From Homalodisca vitripennis (lineage: Eukaryota > Arthropoda > Insecta > Hemiptera > Cicadellidae), in assembly GCF_021130785.1 (NCBI RefSeq), contig NC_060215.1:65290501-65354500 (forward strand): DNA of 64,000 nt, given 5' to 3'. Within the stretch, counting starts at the first letter, position 1, and each line of letters starts with the position of its first letter. Made by a program: the position numbers and the translations under genes. A model generated the notes under the pieces. It was not told the origin of the DNA and searched no databases. It saw only the letters and a program-made list of their open reading frames with translations. Shown here piece by piece: positions 1-11,700 of the stretch.

Positions 1-27
1 ATTTTTCATGACGCTTAAAGGGTTAAA
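1..27. repeat. Possible right end of a TTAA-bounded (piggyBac-like) element
   Basis: Read on the minus strand, the left edge starts TTAACCCTTTAAGCGTCATG, resembling the termini of the TTAA elements elsewhere in the window, especially the one at 17886. Only one end is inside the window, so this is tentative. Confidence 0.3.
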
Positions 28-54
28 CAAACACTATAATGAAATAAGAGATTA

Positions 55-290
55 TACAGAGCTAAGACTAGTAGCACATTTAAAAACAAGGATAAGATGG
101 ACTGGAGACATTTGGGAAGAGGCTCACTTTTAAAGGAAATAGGATTTGGAAAGACCAGAGGAAGAAGACCACTAGAATGACAAAGGAAGATGGTGGAACA
201 AGCGTGGAGGCTGATTGTTGGTGTGGCTAAGTCCCATCTATGGGGTAGATGACTATAGGAGTGTGTGAATGAGTGTAACAGTCCGAACTA
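55..290 (+). pseudogene. Degenerate retroelement 3' coding fragment
   Basis: Broken plus-strand frames read RIRWTGDIWEEAHF, then FGKTRGRRPLE and QAWRLIVGVAKSHLWGR. This layout (RWxGH-like, RGRPxxRW-like, WRxIVxxAKxHxG-like) is the typical C terminus of many non-LTR reverse transcriptases of the RTE/CR1 type. Several stops and a frameshift make it non-functional. Clade assignment is uncertain. Confidence 0.45.
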
Positions 291-842
291 GTGCACTACC
301 AGTGGCAAGACAATGTTTCTCCAGACTGCTGCTGCAAAACATTGTTGTTTTGTTAATTTTAAAATTTAGTATCCTGAACAGGTTTGAACCGATTGTTTCA
401 AATTAAAAAGACTATTGCATAAAGCACCTTCTAAAAACAAATTATTGCCAAAAAACTAATGTTTAGCATGGTAGCATTTGTCAATTGCATACAAATATAG
501 AGATACATTAAGGGGTTGAAACCAGTTTTATACATAAACTTTATTAGTAACAACATTAGAAACAATTAATTGTTATGTGTACTTGTAATTGCTAAACATC
601 ACACAAAATTAAACATACAAAACTTTCATCATAAATTCTTGGTTGTTATATGTGTATAGAGATTGCTGTTTTGTGTAGTGTAGATAGTGGCATTGATGAT
701 TTCAGATGAAGGGTTTGACACATTTTTATGTTGTGACACTTGACTTATCATAAGACATAAGACATTGTTTATTTGAACATAATCGTCAAGATCAGTACAA
801 TTGTCATTTTTGGGTGTGTATGTGTTACAAAAGGTATATTTG

Positions 843-844
<2 letters not shown>

Positions 845-883
<39 letters not shown>
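845..883. repeat. (TG)n microsatellite
   Basis: About 19 uninterrupted TG units, inside the 3' untranslated part of the neighbouring retroelement (reading CA on its strand). Confidence 0.95.
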
Positions 884-885
<2 letters not shown>

Positions 886-920
886 CATTTTCAGAGCGAT
901 TGGTATCTTCGTCCTCCAGT

Positions 921-1787
921 TTAGGGGTTGTAGTCCTCCTTCCACCTCAGGAACTCCTGCACCGAATAGAATGGGCAGTCCATCAGCCAGTTCATAAGTC
1001 CTCTTCGGAAGGATTTGATGTCTAGTTGGGCGACATGTGCTGGCAGCAAATTCCAGAACTTTGCACCAATATATGATGGCTTTTTCTTGAAGATGTTAAG
1101 GCGGTGGGCAGGTAGGTCATAAGTGCCAGCGTTCCTGGTTCCATAGTGGTGAATATTACCTCGTCTTTCAAGGTTGCTTGTTCTTGCATAGATCGTGGTT
1201 TCAAGAATATATAGTCCCACGACTGTCAATATGCGTAGTTCCTTGAAAGTATTTCTGCACGAGTCTCTAAAGCCCAGTCTTGCCATCACTGTTATTGCTT
1301 TCTTCTGATGGATGAGCACTCTCTGTAGATTGCCTCCTGACGAGTTGCCCCAGGCTGCAAGGTCATACCTCAAATGCGTCTCAAAAAGGGCGAAATAAGT
1401 TGTCCTTACAGTTTTGTCATCTGAGATCTGGCTCATTCTTTTAAGGACATAGAGCCCAGAGCTTAACTTACTACATACAGTGTCAACATGCCTAGTCCAG
1501 CTAAGGTTTTCATCAAGTGTGACACCAAGGTACTTTACTTCGTAGCATACTGCAAGCTCTGGCACTCCACTTACACCCTCTTTTTCCTTGCCAATCACCA
1601 TCTGTTGAGATTTTCCTTCGTTGACGACTAAGTCATTCTGTTGACAGTATTGTACGGCCATATTGTATGCTATGAAGGATTGTATGTCAAGGTTGTCCGG
1701 TGTCTTCGCCCCAAGAGTGAGGATGGTATCGTCTGCATACATGTGAACTTTGCTGAACTCTTCAAGTTGGGAGGGCATGTCGTTCAC
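921..1787 (-). pseudogene. Reverse transcriptase C-terminal half (288 codons open)
   Basis: The longest open frame of the retroelement. It starts just after the fingers region and holds the palm motif MYADD (residues about 17-21), [13 protein letters not shown] at about residues 85-97, and a C-terminal domain with HxYxTRN, as in Jockey-clade elements. The residues upstream (QGS-like motif and the LDLTKAFD helix) are in another frame or missing, so this is a fragment of a broken protein and not a gene with its own start. Confidence 0.75.
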
Positions 1788-2534
1788 GAAGAGTATAAAG
1801 AGTACTGGCTGCAGTACTGAGCCCTGCGGTACTCCACTCTTAATAGGCAGAGGCTTGGACCTGACTGTTGTGATCTTGGTGTTTAGTGTTGGACTTCTAC
1901 CATTTGGGACCTGTCACTGAGATAGCTGGAGAACCAGTCGGCAGCAGTTCCCCTAACACCTATTGACTTTAACTTTTCTAGTATGAGGCTATGGCTTAGG
2001 CAATCGAAGGCTTTGCTTAGTTAGATCTAAAAATATTCCTGTGACAGTGTTTCCTTCCTCGATGTGATCAATCATTGTCTCCACAAGGTCTATGATTGCT
2101 GTATTAGTGGATCGACATTTGGTGAACCCATGCTGCACTGTAGTTAGTAGCCCATACCTCTCGACATGCTTTATTAGTCTGGCTAAGGCTACTCTTTCCA
2201 GAACTTTGGAAAAGGTAGGCACGAGAGAGATGGGTCGATAATTGTTTAGTTGAGTGGTGTCTCCTTTCTTTAGTTTCGGGTACACTTTGCTGATCTTCAG
2301 CCTTTTTGGGAATGTTCTTTCTCTGAATGAAAGCATCAACCAGCTGGCTGACTGAATTGGACATTCACTAGCTCATTTAATCAATATTTTTTAAATTTAA
2401 AAATAGTTTAATTTTAAAGAATTATTGTAGTGATTTATAGAACCAGTATAGGCTTTAATAAATAAAAGAATGCCCATAAAATCATTTTAATAATTAGGGG
2501 GGAAAATGGTAAATTAAATTATGTTGATACTGAC

Positions 2535-2722
2535 CTATATAGGATAAATGAGTAGTTGATAATATTGAGCCTTTGTTGAGAAGAACGACCACTTTAAGGA
2601 TGAACTCCTTAGGTATAGAGTTGGAGTGTGAGAGAACTTCCTCTTTAAGCAGGTCAATTACTTGACAATCAACAGATTCCTCTTCTAGAACTTCATCTGG
2701 TGTTTGGTCGAGAGGAGGTGAA
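2535..2722 (-). CDS. MON2: MON2 exon 21 of window (last one visible)
   Basis: 188 bases, phase 2 in and 1 out. It encodes [40 protein letters not shown] and [20 protein letters not shown]. The IPKEF and LNKGSI blocks match vertebrate MON2 about 150 residues before its C terminus. The acceptor is TATACAG and the donor GTCAGT. The following exon (the REEFSKMCFETLLQFS block) is not on the minus strand of 1-2534, so the gene continues left of the window. Confidence 0.92.
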
Positions 2723-5700
2723 CTGTATAAAATAACAAAAAATCTTAACTTTAATAATATTACGCAATGTTACCAGTATACTCTACATATTTGATTAACT
2801 TAGTTTAATCTCATAACTACATTTAGGGGTAGGGATTTCAATCCATGATTTTGGAATGTCTTGATTTTTAGTAATATCAATGATTATTAATAACTGAGCT
2901 CTATTTACACAATTAATTCTAAAGGCAATACATTTAATGCTTATTCTGGTTTACCACTCCATTGGTTGCAACACTGATGACATATGACAAAAGTTAGTTC
3001 ATAGACTTTGTCTTTCCAATCGAAAAAAAGGGCAGCAATGCTAGTTCAAGATAACAATGTGGAAAACAGGTTTTTGCAATGTGTTAATATTCCATATCAG
3101 CAGATTAAAGTAACAACACACCATAAAGCATTAAGCAAAATTCAGTAATGCAGAAACCATTTACCAAATTTAATACTATATAAGACGACTAATAACATAA
3201 AAAAACATTTGTATTCATCTATCACATTTGTGTATTTTATTACTTGACCATATTAGGGATTTTTATAGTGTATGTTTAGTAACAAATAAAAAATGTACAG
3301 GCTAACAGGCTCTTAACATCAAATGTTAGCTGAAATAATAATACGTCTTGGACATACTATTATTTCACTATTATTTCCCAGTGAGAGAAAAGCTAGCACA
3401 CAGCACATGCTCGAGTCAAGATATATGAGCAACTCAAACGACACATAACTAATCAATGTTTTGAGGAGCTATGCATTACAGTAAGTTGGCGAAATCTGCT
3501 TTGTATTAATACTATTGTGTGAACTGCTATATTTAATATCATTAAGAGATATGTCTAAGAAGTCTTAATATGACATTGTGACATTGACTGAGTATTAATA
3601 TGTGCAGAGTGAAGAGGCCTTACAGCAAATATTAATCAGATTGCTCTAATTTTAATTTCGAAATATGTTATCAATAGTACATTTTTGAAGTTGGAATATT
3701 CTATGCTACTTTGATGCCAAATTTCATGTACTTTAAGAATATCAACTTCCATCACTTGGGTCAATTTCTTCAGCTTTTTCTTATTTTGGAAAACCTTTTC
3801 ATAGAAAAAGGGGTGTGCAAAAATTCTTCCAATATAAAGTTAAAATAACTCTGTGGGAATTAAAATTGTTTTTTGTAACAATATGCAAAACTTTGTGTTT
3901 TTCCAATAAGTATATAAATTTTACAACAATCTAAAAATTTCTGGACATATTTAATTTAAAGAAATATTGATTACCCATAAAGATTACTCTACAATAAAAT
4001 ATTAGTTTCTGACTTTTCTTGTGATAAAAAGGGTGTCCTGTAACTCTCTGGACAAAAGTATACCACGTTATTACTAAGATCAAGACAAACACATTTCACC
4101 ATCTGAACATGGGTCTCCGATGCATAGTTTACCATCTGTTAGTCTATATGTGTTTTTTATTAAAAAAATAATACTTAAAAACTAATAAATTAAATTATAC
4201 AAAATTTGGCTCAAATATTAATTATAACAATTCCAGTTACTGGAAAAGATATTATGATATTATCTTTAATATTTTAGATATGGCAGCCATTAAAACTTTT
4301 TAACTTTTGAATACATATAAAACCAGCGTAAGAATAGTATAGCGTCTAATATTTGGTGATCATTGAATGTATGTTAAGATCTGTTGTTTTAGGATTTATT
4401 TCTTTACTAAACTTGTCATACGAGAATCAGCTGTCTTTCCCATAAAGCAGCTGATCTATCATGTTTCAAATTATAAAGAAATTGTTGTCAGAACAATACC
4501 GTTAAGATTGGGCAAGTTGTTTATTATTAATAGGCAACAGTTAACCTAATTAAAGCAACCTTTATTTTGTTTGTTGGTACAGTTGTTTTGAATAAAGAAT
4601 GCGTTACTATAAATAAAGCATGCTGTTCTTAGTTAAGAACTTTGTTTTTGTTTTATTTTTGTTGTTGTTCATAAAGACGTTTATTGTTAATATATTTTTT
4701 TACAATACCTCTAATAATTTTATATTTATTTCAATCAAACAAGTTACTTAGCAACTGATCGTAACATACTTCATCGCTTTACATAAAAGAACTTAGATCT
4801 GAGCACAATAGTCATAAGATATTCTGGAGATGCAGTTTATTCACTTTTAAATTGTTGGCTATTCGCTTAAAACCTCAATGTAAGACGTGTATTGTGTCAG
4901 TAAATCATTTTAGTGTCATTAGATCTGTAATAAGATCTTCTAAAAAAATATTTTTGTTAGAATTCTTGAGGAAATTTACTGGTTTTTAAGATACTCAAAA
5001 TTAAAATGTTTTAATGGCTGCCATTAAGAAAGTATTAAAGATAATATCATGATAATATTGTTTTTAGTAACTGACCTTGTTATCACAAACAAGCCAAATT
5101 TGGTATAATATAATTTATTACATTTTAAGATATTGAATTTCTTTATCAAAAATACATACAGGCAGACAGATGTGAAACTAAGCATTAGAGACCTGTGTTC
5201 AAATAGTGAAATGTATTTGTCTTGACTTGAGCAATAATGTGATATACCTTTGTCCAGAGAGTTACCGGACACTCTGTATACACCTTGAACTGATAATAGT
5301 GAAGGAATATCAAGCTTATCAGCAAATCTAGAAGTGCTCAATCTTTTACATCAGTGAGTGAATGTATGACTATGTTCATTTAAGAAGATGAATATGGTAA
5401 TAAATAAATATACAAATTAGTTTACTATCTAGATTCCAGAGAAAGCAAAAGTACAATGTTGTATGTAGAAACCTTTGGTTAAATAATGTAAGCATCCATT
5501 AAAAAAAACCTTGCCAGTAAGTGAGAAGTGCCATGAAAATGAGAGTTGGTTTGACGTTTACCTTTTAGGAAAGAGTACTTCATCAAGGACCAGGGCAAGT
5601 TGAGGCCACATGTCCTCAAACAGTTGATAGTGCTTGCGAGCCAGTGGGATGCCAGTTGTTAGTACAGTCATGAGACTGGCCACAGCTAGCTTCCATGTCG

Positions 5701-8700
5701 ACTGGTGAGAGCGATCGTACCGACGGGTTAGTGGTCCATACAGCATCTGACAGAGATATAACAACATATGACGACACACACTGTTGTCACATATTTTCAA
5801 ACTTCACACTGACATAAATACATACTATAGTTTTGCCTTTCATAAGTCATATCTTCATGGGAAGAGGATGAGTGAACTACAAATATGATTGCTAGTTTTC
5901 TATATAGTTGTGACAGGTCAAATTACGACATTTAAATATTCGCGGGGAATTAGCAGACCGTGACGCAAGTAAATCACATGTTATTGGAATTGAGATTTAT
6001 TTAATTAATAATGGAGAAATATGTTAAACTTTATCTGGGAACAAATTCAAATAATTAAACTGAGCTAAACATAACCAAAATTCGTTTTTACTAAAAGTAC
6101 CAAATAAAATTACGCAAAAAAGCCAATTGTGGGATAAAATGACTTGCGTATTGATGACATCAGAAAGCACATGTTGCAAAAATTTAAATAAAAAGCGATA
6201 GAAAAACAGTTAAAGAAAATAGAAAGACTTAAATTGATCAATTATAGTGAACGTGATAATATTCGATAATTATAAGAAAAGAATTAAATTATATTCAATC
6301 GTGAAGACGCTAATTTGAACGGGAGAGGGGTTGAGCATTGTTTGAGACAGTACGCAAGGTTTTGGCCCGAGAATCTATCTTCTGTTTCGAGAGCTGAAGC
6401 AGGGAGGACGTGTACTCGTGTAGAGTTTCGAGAGCTGAAGCAGGGAGGACGTGTACTCGTGTAGATACACCTGGCAGTGATGCAATACGGAATTGTGCAA
6501 TAGTGTATTAAAAGTTATAACCAGGCGATGGGATATTGTTTTTAGTGAATAAATTAACAACAAAGCAAAGTGAGTACAATTAGTTGTTTGTATCACATCA
6601 AAATAAATTAACGTATCAAAGTGATTTGCTTTGTTTTAATATGATTGACTATCCCATCTGCGAAGAAGTGTGGTAAGTAAAGAAAATAAGCGTTAGCTCA
6701 AAGAATATTACATTTCAAAATTTATTAAAATCAAAGTGATTGATGAGAACCCAGTGAACATTTGTGAATTTTATCCTGATATAAATAACCATATTTATCA
6801 GAGCCTTCAATACAGTGATATTTAATTTGACTATCAGAGCCTTCAATACAGTGATATTTAATTTGACTATCATTTAACCTATTTAAAACCTGAGATGAAT
6901 ATAGGCCTAGGCCTAGTGACATATAACGTGTACTTTCACTAACACTCAGTATACTTCCAACAACACTACATACAATTTCCACAGCATAGGACACATCGAC
7001 ATGGGAACTGGAAGTTTGAACATTATTTAAACACCGATTCGAAGCAAAATGACACAGCCAACATGGGACTACAACACTCTTTAAAACTGATCATATTCAT
7101 AGTGTACTGAACTGTATCAATAAATGTCACAAACAGTTTCTTTACATTAACATTGGAGGTGTGAGAATATTCATATCTCAAAGTAAATTTAGAATATAAT
7201 AGAATATATTTATTTTTCGAAAGTAATTACAATCCATCACAACTAAAATAATCTGGTACAAAATGATCAAAAAAGATGGTAATAATATTAATTCACATTT
7301 AGTATTACATTAATTACTGCAATTAAACTATACAATATTACAAATTATCATAATTAAAAGAATAAAAATACTATATATAAGTTTAAATGCAACAAACACA
7401 TTCTAGAATATATCCAATATATATTTACTTTCAAAAAACATAGGGCCTCTAAGGCAAAGCCTGTGTAGAGGTTCCTTCTCTAATATTAAAAAAATGTTGC
7501 GCTACAATTTTTTTATGTTTTATTTACCCACATAAAGTCCCACTAGATAAATGCAAGTGTGGCAATATAACTTCAACAAACCTAGGCAATATAACTTCAA
7601 CAAACCTAGCCGCTTAGAATAATGTTTTTTTCTTTCTAAATAATAAGATATATATTTAACACAAATTAAACTTGTATATTAATAAGGTGATCAATATTAT
7701 CTTTTTTTAAAAGCCAAAACTTCAATTTTTTTGCAAACAACTTAGCATTTGTACAATTTGCAATCCTTTTCGGAATAATATTAAACATTCTAGGACCCAT
7801 AAAACAATAACTTTTTGTAAAAAATGTCAAATTTGGCTTGGGTACTTCCAAACGTTCTTTATACCTCAATTTCCATTTGTAACAATTATTTAATTCATTC
7901 AAATTCCCACTTTTTACGTAAAAAATTTTTAATACTTTACATACAAACATATATTTTAGAGGGAGAATTCTTAGATCTACAAATAAAGGCCAAGATGGTT
8001 AAAATTTACTTTTTCGTTTAATTAATCTAATAATTTTCTTTTGCTGTGTAAAAACTGGTTTCAAATTATTGTCAAAAGTCCCACCCCAACAGATAATACC
8101 ATAATCCAACCTACTGTTTACTAATGAAAAATACAACATTCTTAAGACATTATCCGTGCACATGTTTTTCAAAAAATAGGAACATCTTAGTGTATTGTAT
8201 AACTTTTTCTTTAAACTTTCAATGTGTTTCTTCCAATTTACCTCCCTGTCTAAAGTTACTCCCAAATATTTCAAACTATCAGCCTGCGACACAATTGCAC
8301 ATCTATTATCGCAATGTGTATTTTTAAGCAAACAGTCCATACATTTATATATAATTTCATTATCAAATTCTTGCTCACTTCTTAAATTGAAATTTATGTA
8401 TTTTGTTTTTTTCCGGACTTAAAAGCATACAATTGCTTGTAAACCACCATTGAATGGCGTTCAAGTCTGAATTCATGGCTTGCTCTATTTCAGTCCAACT
8501 ATTTTTTACGTAACACAAAGCTGTGTCGTCCGCAAAAGATGTTAATTTTCCATTTAATTTTGCATTACAAAGATCATTAATGTAAATTAAAAAAAGAATT
8601 GCTCCCAAAACTGACCCTTGGGGTACTCCACTACTGATGTAACCAATTTCACTAAAAACATTGATAATTTTCACACATTGACTCCTCTTTGATAAGTAAC

Positions 8701-11700
8701 TTACAAACCAGGAATACGTATTTCCTCTAACCCCGCTCATATATAACTTTTCCAAAAGAGTTTTATTTTATATACACTAAATTATTCTAACATTAGAATA
8801 TTCAAGTGATACTGAATTATGAACATATTATAGAAACATCAAATAAAAAGTAAAAAGAGTCAAATAATGTCCTATTTTACCAGGTGAAGTTAGGACTAAT
8901 AAGCCCTTGCATACACTTAACCTGGGGACCGATGGCTTAAAGGTGGCTTTCGAACCACTACTGATAGGCGGGCAAGTGGGCTGTTTGCAAGGACAGGATC
9001 GCTAAGCGGTCACCCATCCAAGCAGCAACCACACTCTACGCTGCATGATTCGGTTATCTTATGATGACCACCATTAGTAAATAAAATACAAAAGAACGAA
9101 ATTTATTTTTTTTGTACTTTATTGATGGAATGACTCCCTATTCTTAAATTCTAATTAGAACTATTTCGATTAACAAACTCGCTGTGGGTGACAACAATTG
9201 ATATCATGCAATGCTAGCGTGCGGACGAGAACAATAGCAGACATCTGCTCGCTTGGCCGCCATTGCCTCAGTGTGAGCCTAGCAGTTGCCGTGGAATGTT
9301 GTGCTGTTTGAAAGTGTGTTGCGCCTGTTTCTTACGTTGTTTATTCGCAATCCGTTCGTGGTTCGCAATTTTCATTCGCTGGCTGTGCTGTATTGTTTAT
9401 TATGTGTAGTGTATGGTATAAGGTGACTATGTATGTGTGTTTATTATTGTATTTAGGCAATATGGAGGACGACAATGAACTAGTGGAAGACTTTATGAGT
9501 GAACAGGATGATTCAGATTCAAGTTCAGAAAGTTCTGCTGAAGATGTTTTTGCATGTTTACGGACAGTTTTCAATTTTTTACAAAAAACAATTTTTTTTT
9601 TAAACTATTTGTACAATTGACGAGGTCTTCCGTGAGTGACAGCGCCATTCAGGAGTAATAGACCCAGTGTCCTGCGGTACTGACTAAGCGAGGACCGGCG
9701 CCAGGTGCGGCTGAGAACAATCTGGCAGTGGGGCTACCTGGACAACCTTGTGCAACCTTTTTAGCTGATCTGACTTCATTTTGGGATAAGTTAAAAAACA
9801 ATATTTTCCCGCATTTACCATGACCGGTCAAATTTTTTCAGTTATTACTTACATCATATTAGTACCAAAGTATTTATTTGTTTTTAAAGTGTTAATAAAC
9901 TTTTAAGACAAACGACAATTAAATTACCCATTAAAATTAACCCAAGATAACATATTGGATTTCAGACTTTTCCTGTCATGTAAACCCTGAACTGGTAATG
10001 GTGAAGAAATATCAAGCCTATGAGTAAATCCATAAGTACTCAATCTTTTATATACGTGAGAGATTGGATAACTAGGTTCAATAAAGAACATGAGAATAAC
10101 TTAGTTAGTTAGTTAGTTTATTTAGTTATTACTTTTCCCTGTGAGATTATTTCGTCAGCAATAAACTATCTGGATCTCATACCTGCTTATTAATTAGACA
10201 CAATTATAACCTTGAGAGTAGTATGTTTGCTTATAAAGATGTGAGAAGGAGCGGGGTTAGGGATATTTTTGATTTACTAGAGCTCAACCAATCAGTGACT
10301 AAAATCACTTCTTTATTACAGGCTGCCAACTTTCTGATGACGAATTGCTGTCTTCATATAGTTGAAGCTATTTTAATTATTCATTATTTCCCCTGTCATA
10401 GGTTTTTTTTACAATCCTTGCACAATAATATGAGATTTTTCGAGTGATTTTGTTTTATGAAATTCTCCTGGATGTTAGGTTTTTAAACTTTTTTCTGCTA
10501 TGGCCAACTTCCCTGTATTCTCATATTTTGTGTGTCTATATGGCAGTTGGAAAACTTGTTTAGATGTTGTTCACTTTGTTTCCCTCATGTAGCTAAGCCA
10601 CAAATATACAGGGTGATCATAAAATCCACACCCCCTTGCTAATTTTTGATGGTCTAAGTCAGAGAAATGAAACTCAGGGAGTGTTCCTGGACAAATAGAA
10701 GCTACTGTTTGGCGTATTTTAGGTTTTCAAAAATTGTTCCAAGGAGAGGGGTACACCCGACTCAAACATTTAATTGGAACTAACCTTTGTGATATCTTTT
10801 CGGACAGTATATTCAGTCTTGTGTAAAATCTTCTTCTCAAAATTATAGTGAAATTTCAGTTTTCCTAACCCTAGGTGTAGAAAGCACGTATTTATTACGC
10901 GTTAATTACGTATTATTTTATACTCCGGACAGGATGATAATGTGATTGATGATTTATATATCTATTATTGTGTCTGTTTGTTTTCGGTATACCAAATTTC
11001 ATATACTTCTGTGTAATCTCCTTGTTATTATTAGATCTAAAAATGGTAAACGCCTATTACTGTCAATTTCTATGGTTTACTTGATGTTTTGATGTGGCAT
11101 TTATATTTTCTAAGATTTCATCCTAACTAACTAACTTTACTATGCCATGCAGTCTTACTGCCTTATCTTAAGCAGCAAACCCATAATTGTTCAATCTTCT
11201 CAATATACTCCATGTACAGGTTTGCCACTAGATGTGACAATGGTGATCACATTACCCCCCCTCAGTTTGCTCATAGAAGTTACTATGAAAAAAGAAACAT
11301 TTTCTCTCATTTAGTTAGTATTCAACATTAATTAAGGAATTGAAAATTACAATCCTCTTCATATGTCTATAATAAACAATGATTTTTAGTTCAAACTACT
11401 AAGATAATTAATTTATGGAATGAATAAATGTTATTTAGTTCCTTCTTAGATCATTTACTCCAAAATACTTACTTCTAATATACTTTGTAAAATCTTTCCT
11501 TCAACTACTGGTGTTTCATGAGCCGTTTTCAAATAGAGATTTACTGTTAGAGACATGGCTTTTTCTCCAAAAGGAATGTAATTCATCACCACCCAGTCAT
11601 CCTGAAACAATCAAGCTTAAATGAAGTACTCACAAGTGGAAACACAGAATAATAAATCAATCACTGAAATGTTTTTATGATTTAGCATTTATATCACTTA

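Larger units (their letters stand above)
744..2364 (-). mobile_element. 5'-truncated non-LTR (Jockey-like) retrotransposon
   Basis: Reverse transcriptase pieces on the minus strand: FPKRLKISKVYPKLKKGD, LNNYRPISLVPTFSKVLERV, HGFTKCRSTNTAI and IFLDLTK in one frame (2364-1989); after frame breaks, MYADDTILTLG (the catalytic YADD box) and [13 protein letters not shown], then the C-terminal block GNIHHYGTRNAGTYDLPAHR ending at a stop at 921. The 5' half (endonuclease and start of the RT) is absent. Downstream lies a (CA)n tract, then AATAAACAATG followed by two copies of TGTCTTA near 744-775, which I take as the 3' end. It sits in the last intron visible, antisense to nothing and parallel to MON2. 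It is dead through frameshifts and truncation. Confidence 0.85.
7188..8770 (-). mobile_element. 5'-truncated non-LTR retrotransposon, second family
   Basis: Minus-strand reverse transcriptase pieces: [40 protein letters not shown] and [11 protein letters not shown] (8755-8375); after a frameshift, [20 protein letters not shown] and [11 protein letters not shown] (8340-7999); after another break, the C-terminal block [14 protein letters not shown] (7950-7666). The 3' untranslated part contains an AGGCTTTGCCTTAGAGGCC stem-loop near 7443-7470 and ends at about 7188 with AATAAA and ATTCTATTATATTCTA. The 5' portion, including the endonuclease, is missing. Identity as RT is secure from GVPQGS and FADD. 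The clade (Jockey or a relative) is inferred. Confidence 0.85.
5747..11472 (-). other. MON2: MON2 intron between exons 19 and 20
   Basis: A 5.7-kb intron. Stretches 5800-6380 and 6470-7180 are AT-rich with two short tandem duplications. 7188-8770 is a retroelement, 8880-9080 a SINE, and 9200-9830 a GC-richer module with an acidic reading frame. 9985-10100 is a repeat, 10118-10135 a short (GTTA)n run, 10613-10860 begins with a transposon-like CAGGGTGATCATAAAATCC terminus, and 10870-11470 shows nothing recognisable. Confidence 0.75.

Noticed and set aside
773..1025. Two overlapping plus-strand frames with VCVCVC repeats
   Set aside because: They are translations of the (TG)n microsatellite and of DNA antisense to the retroelement.
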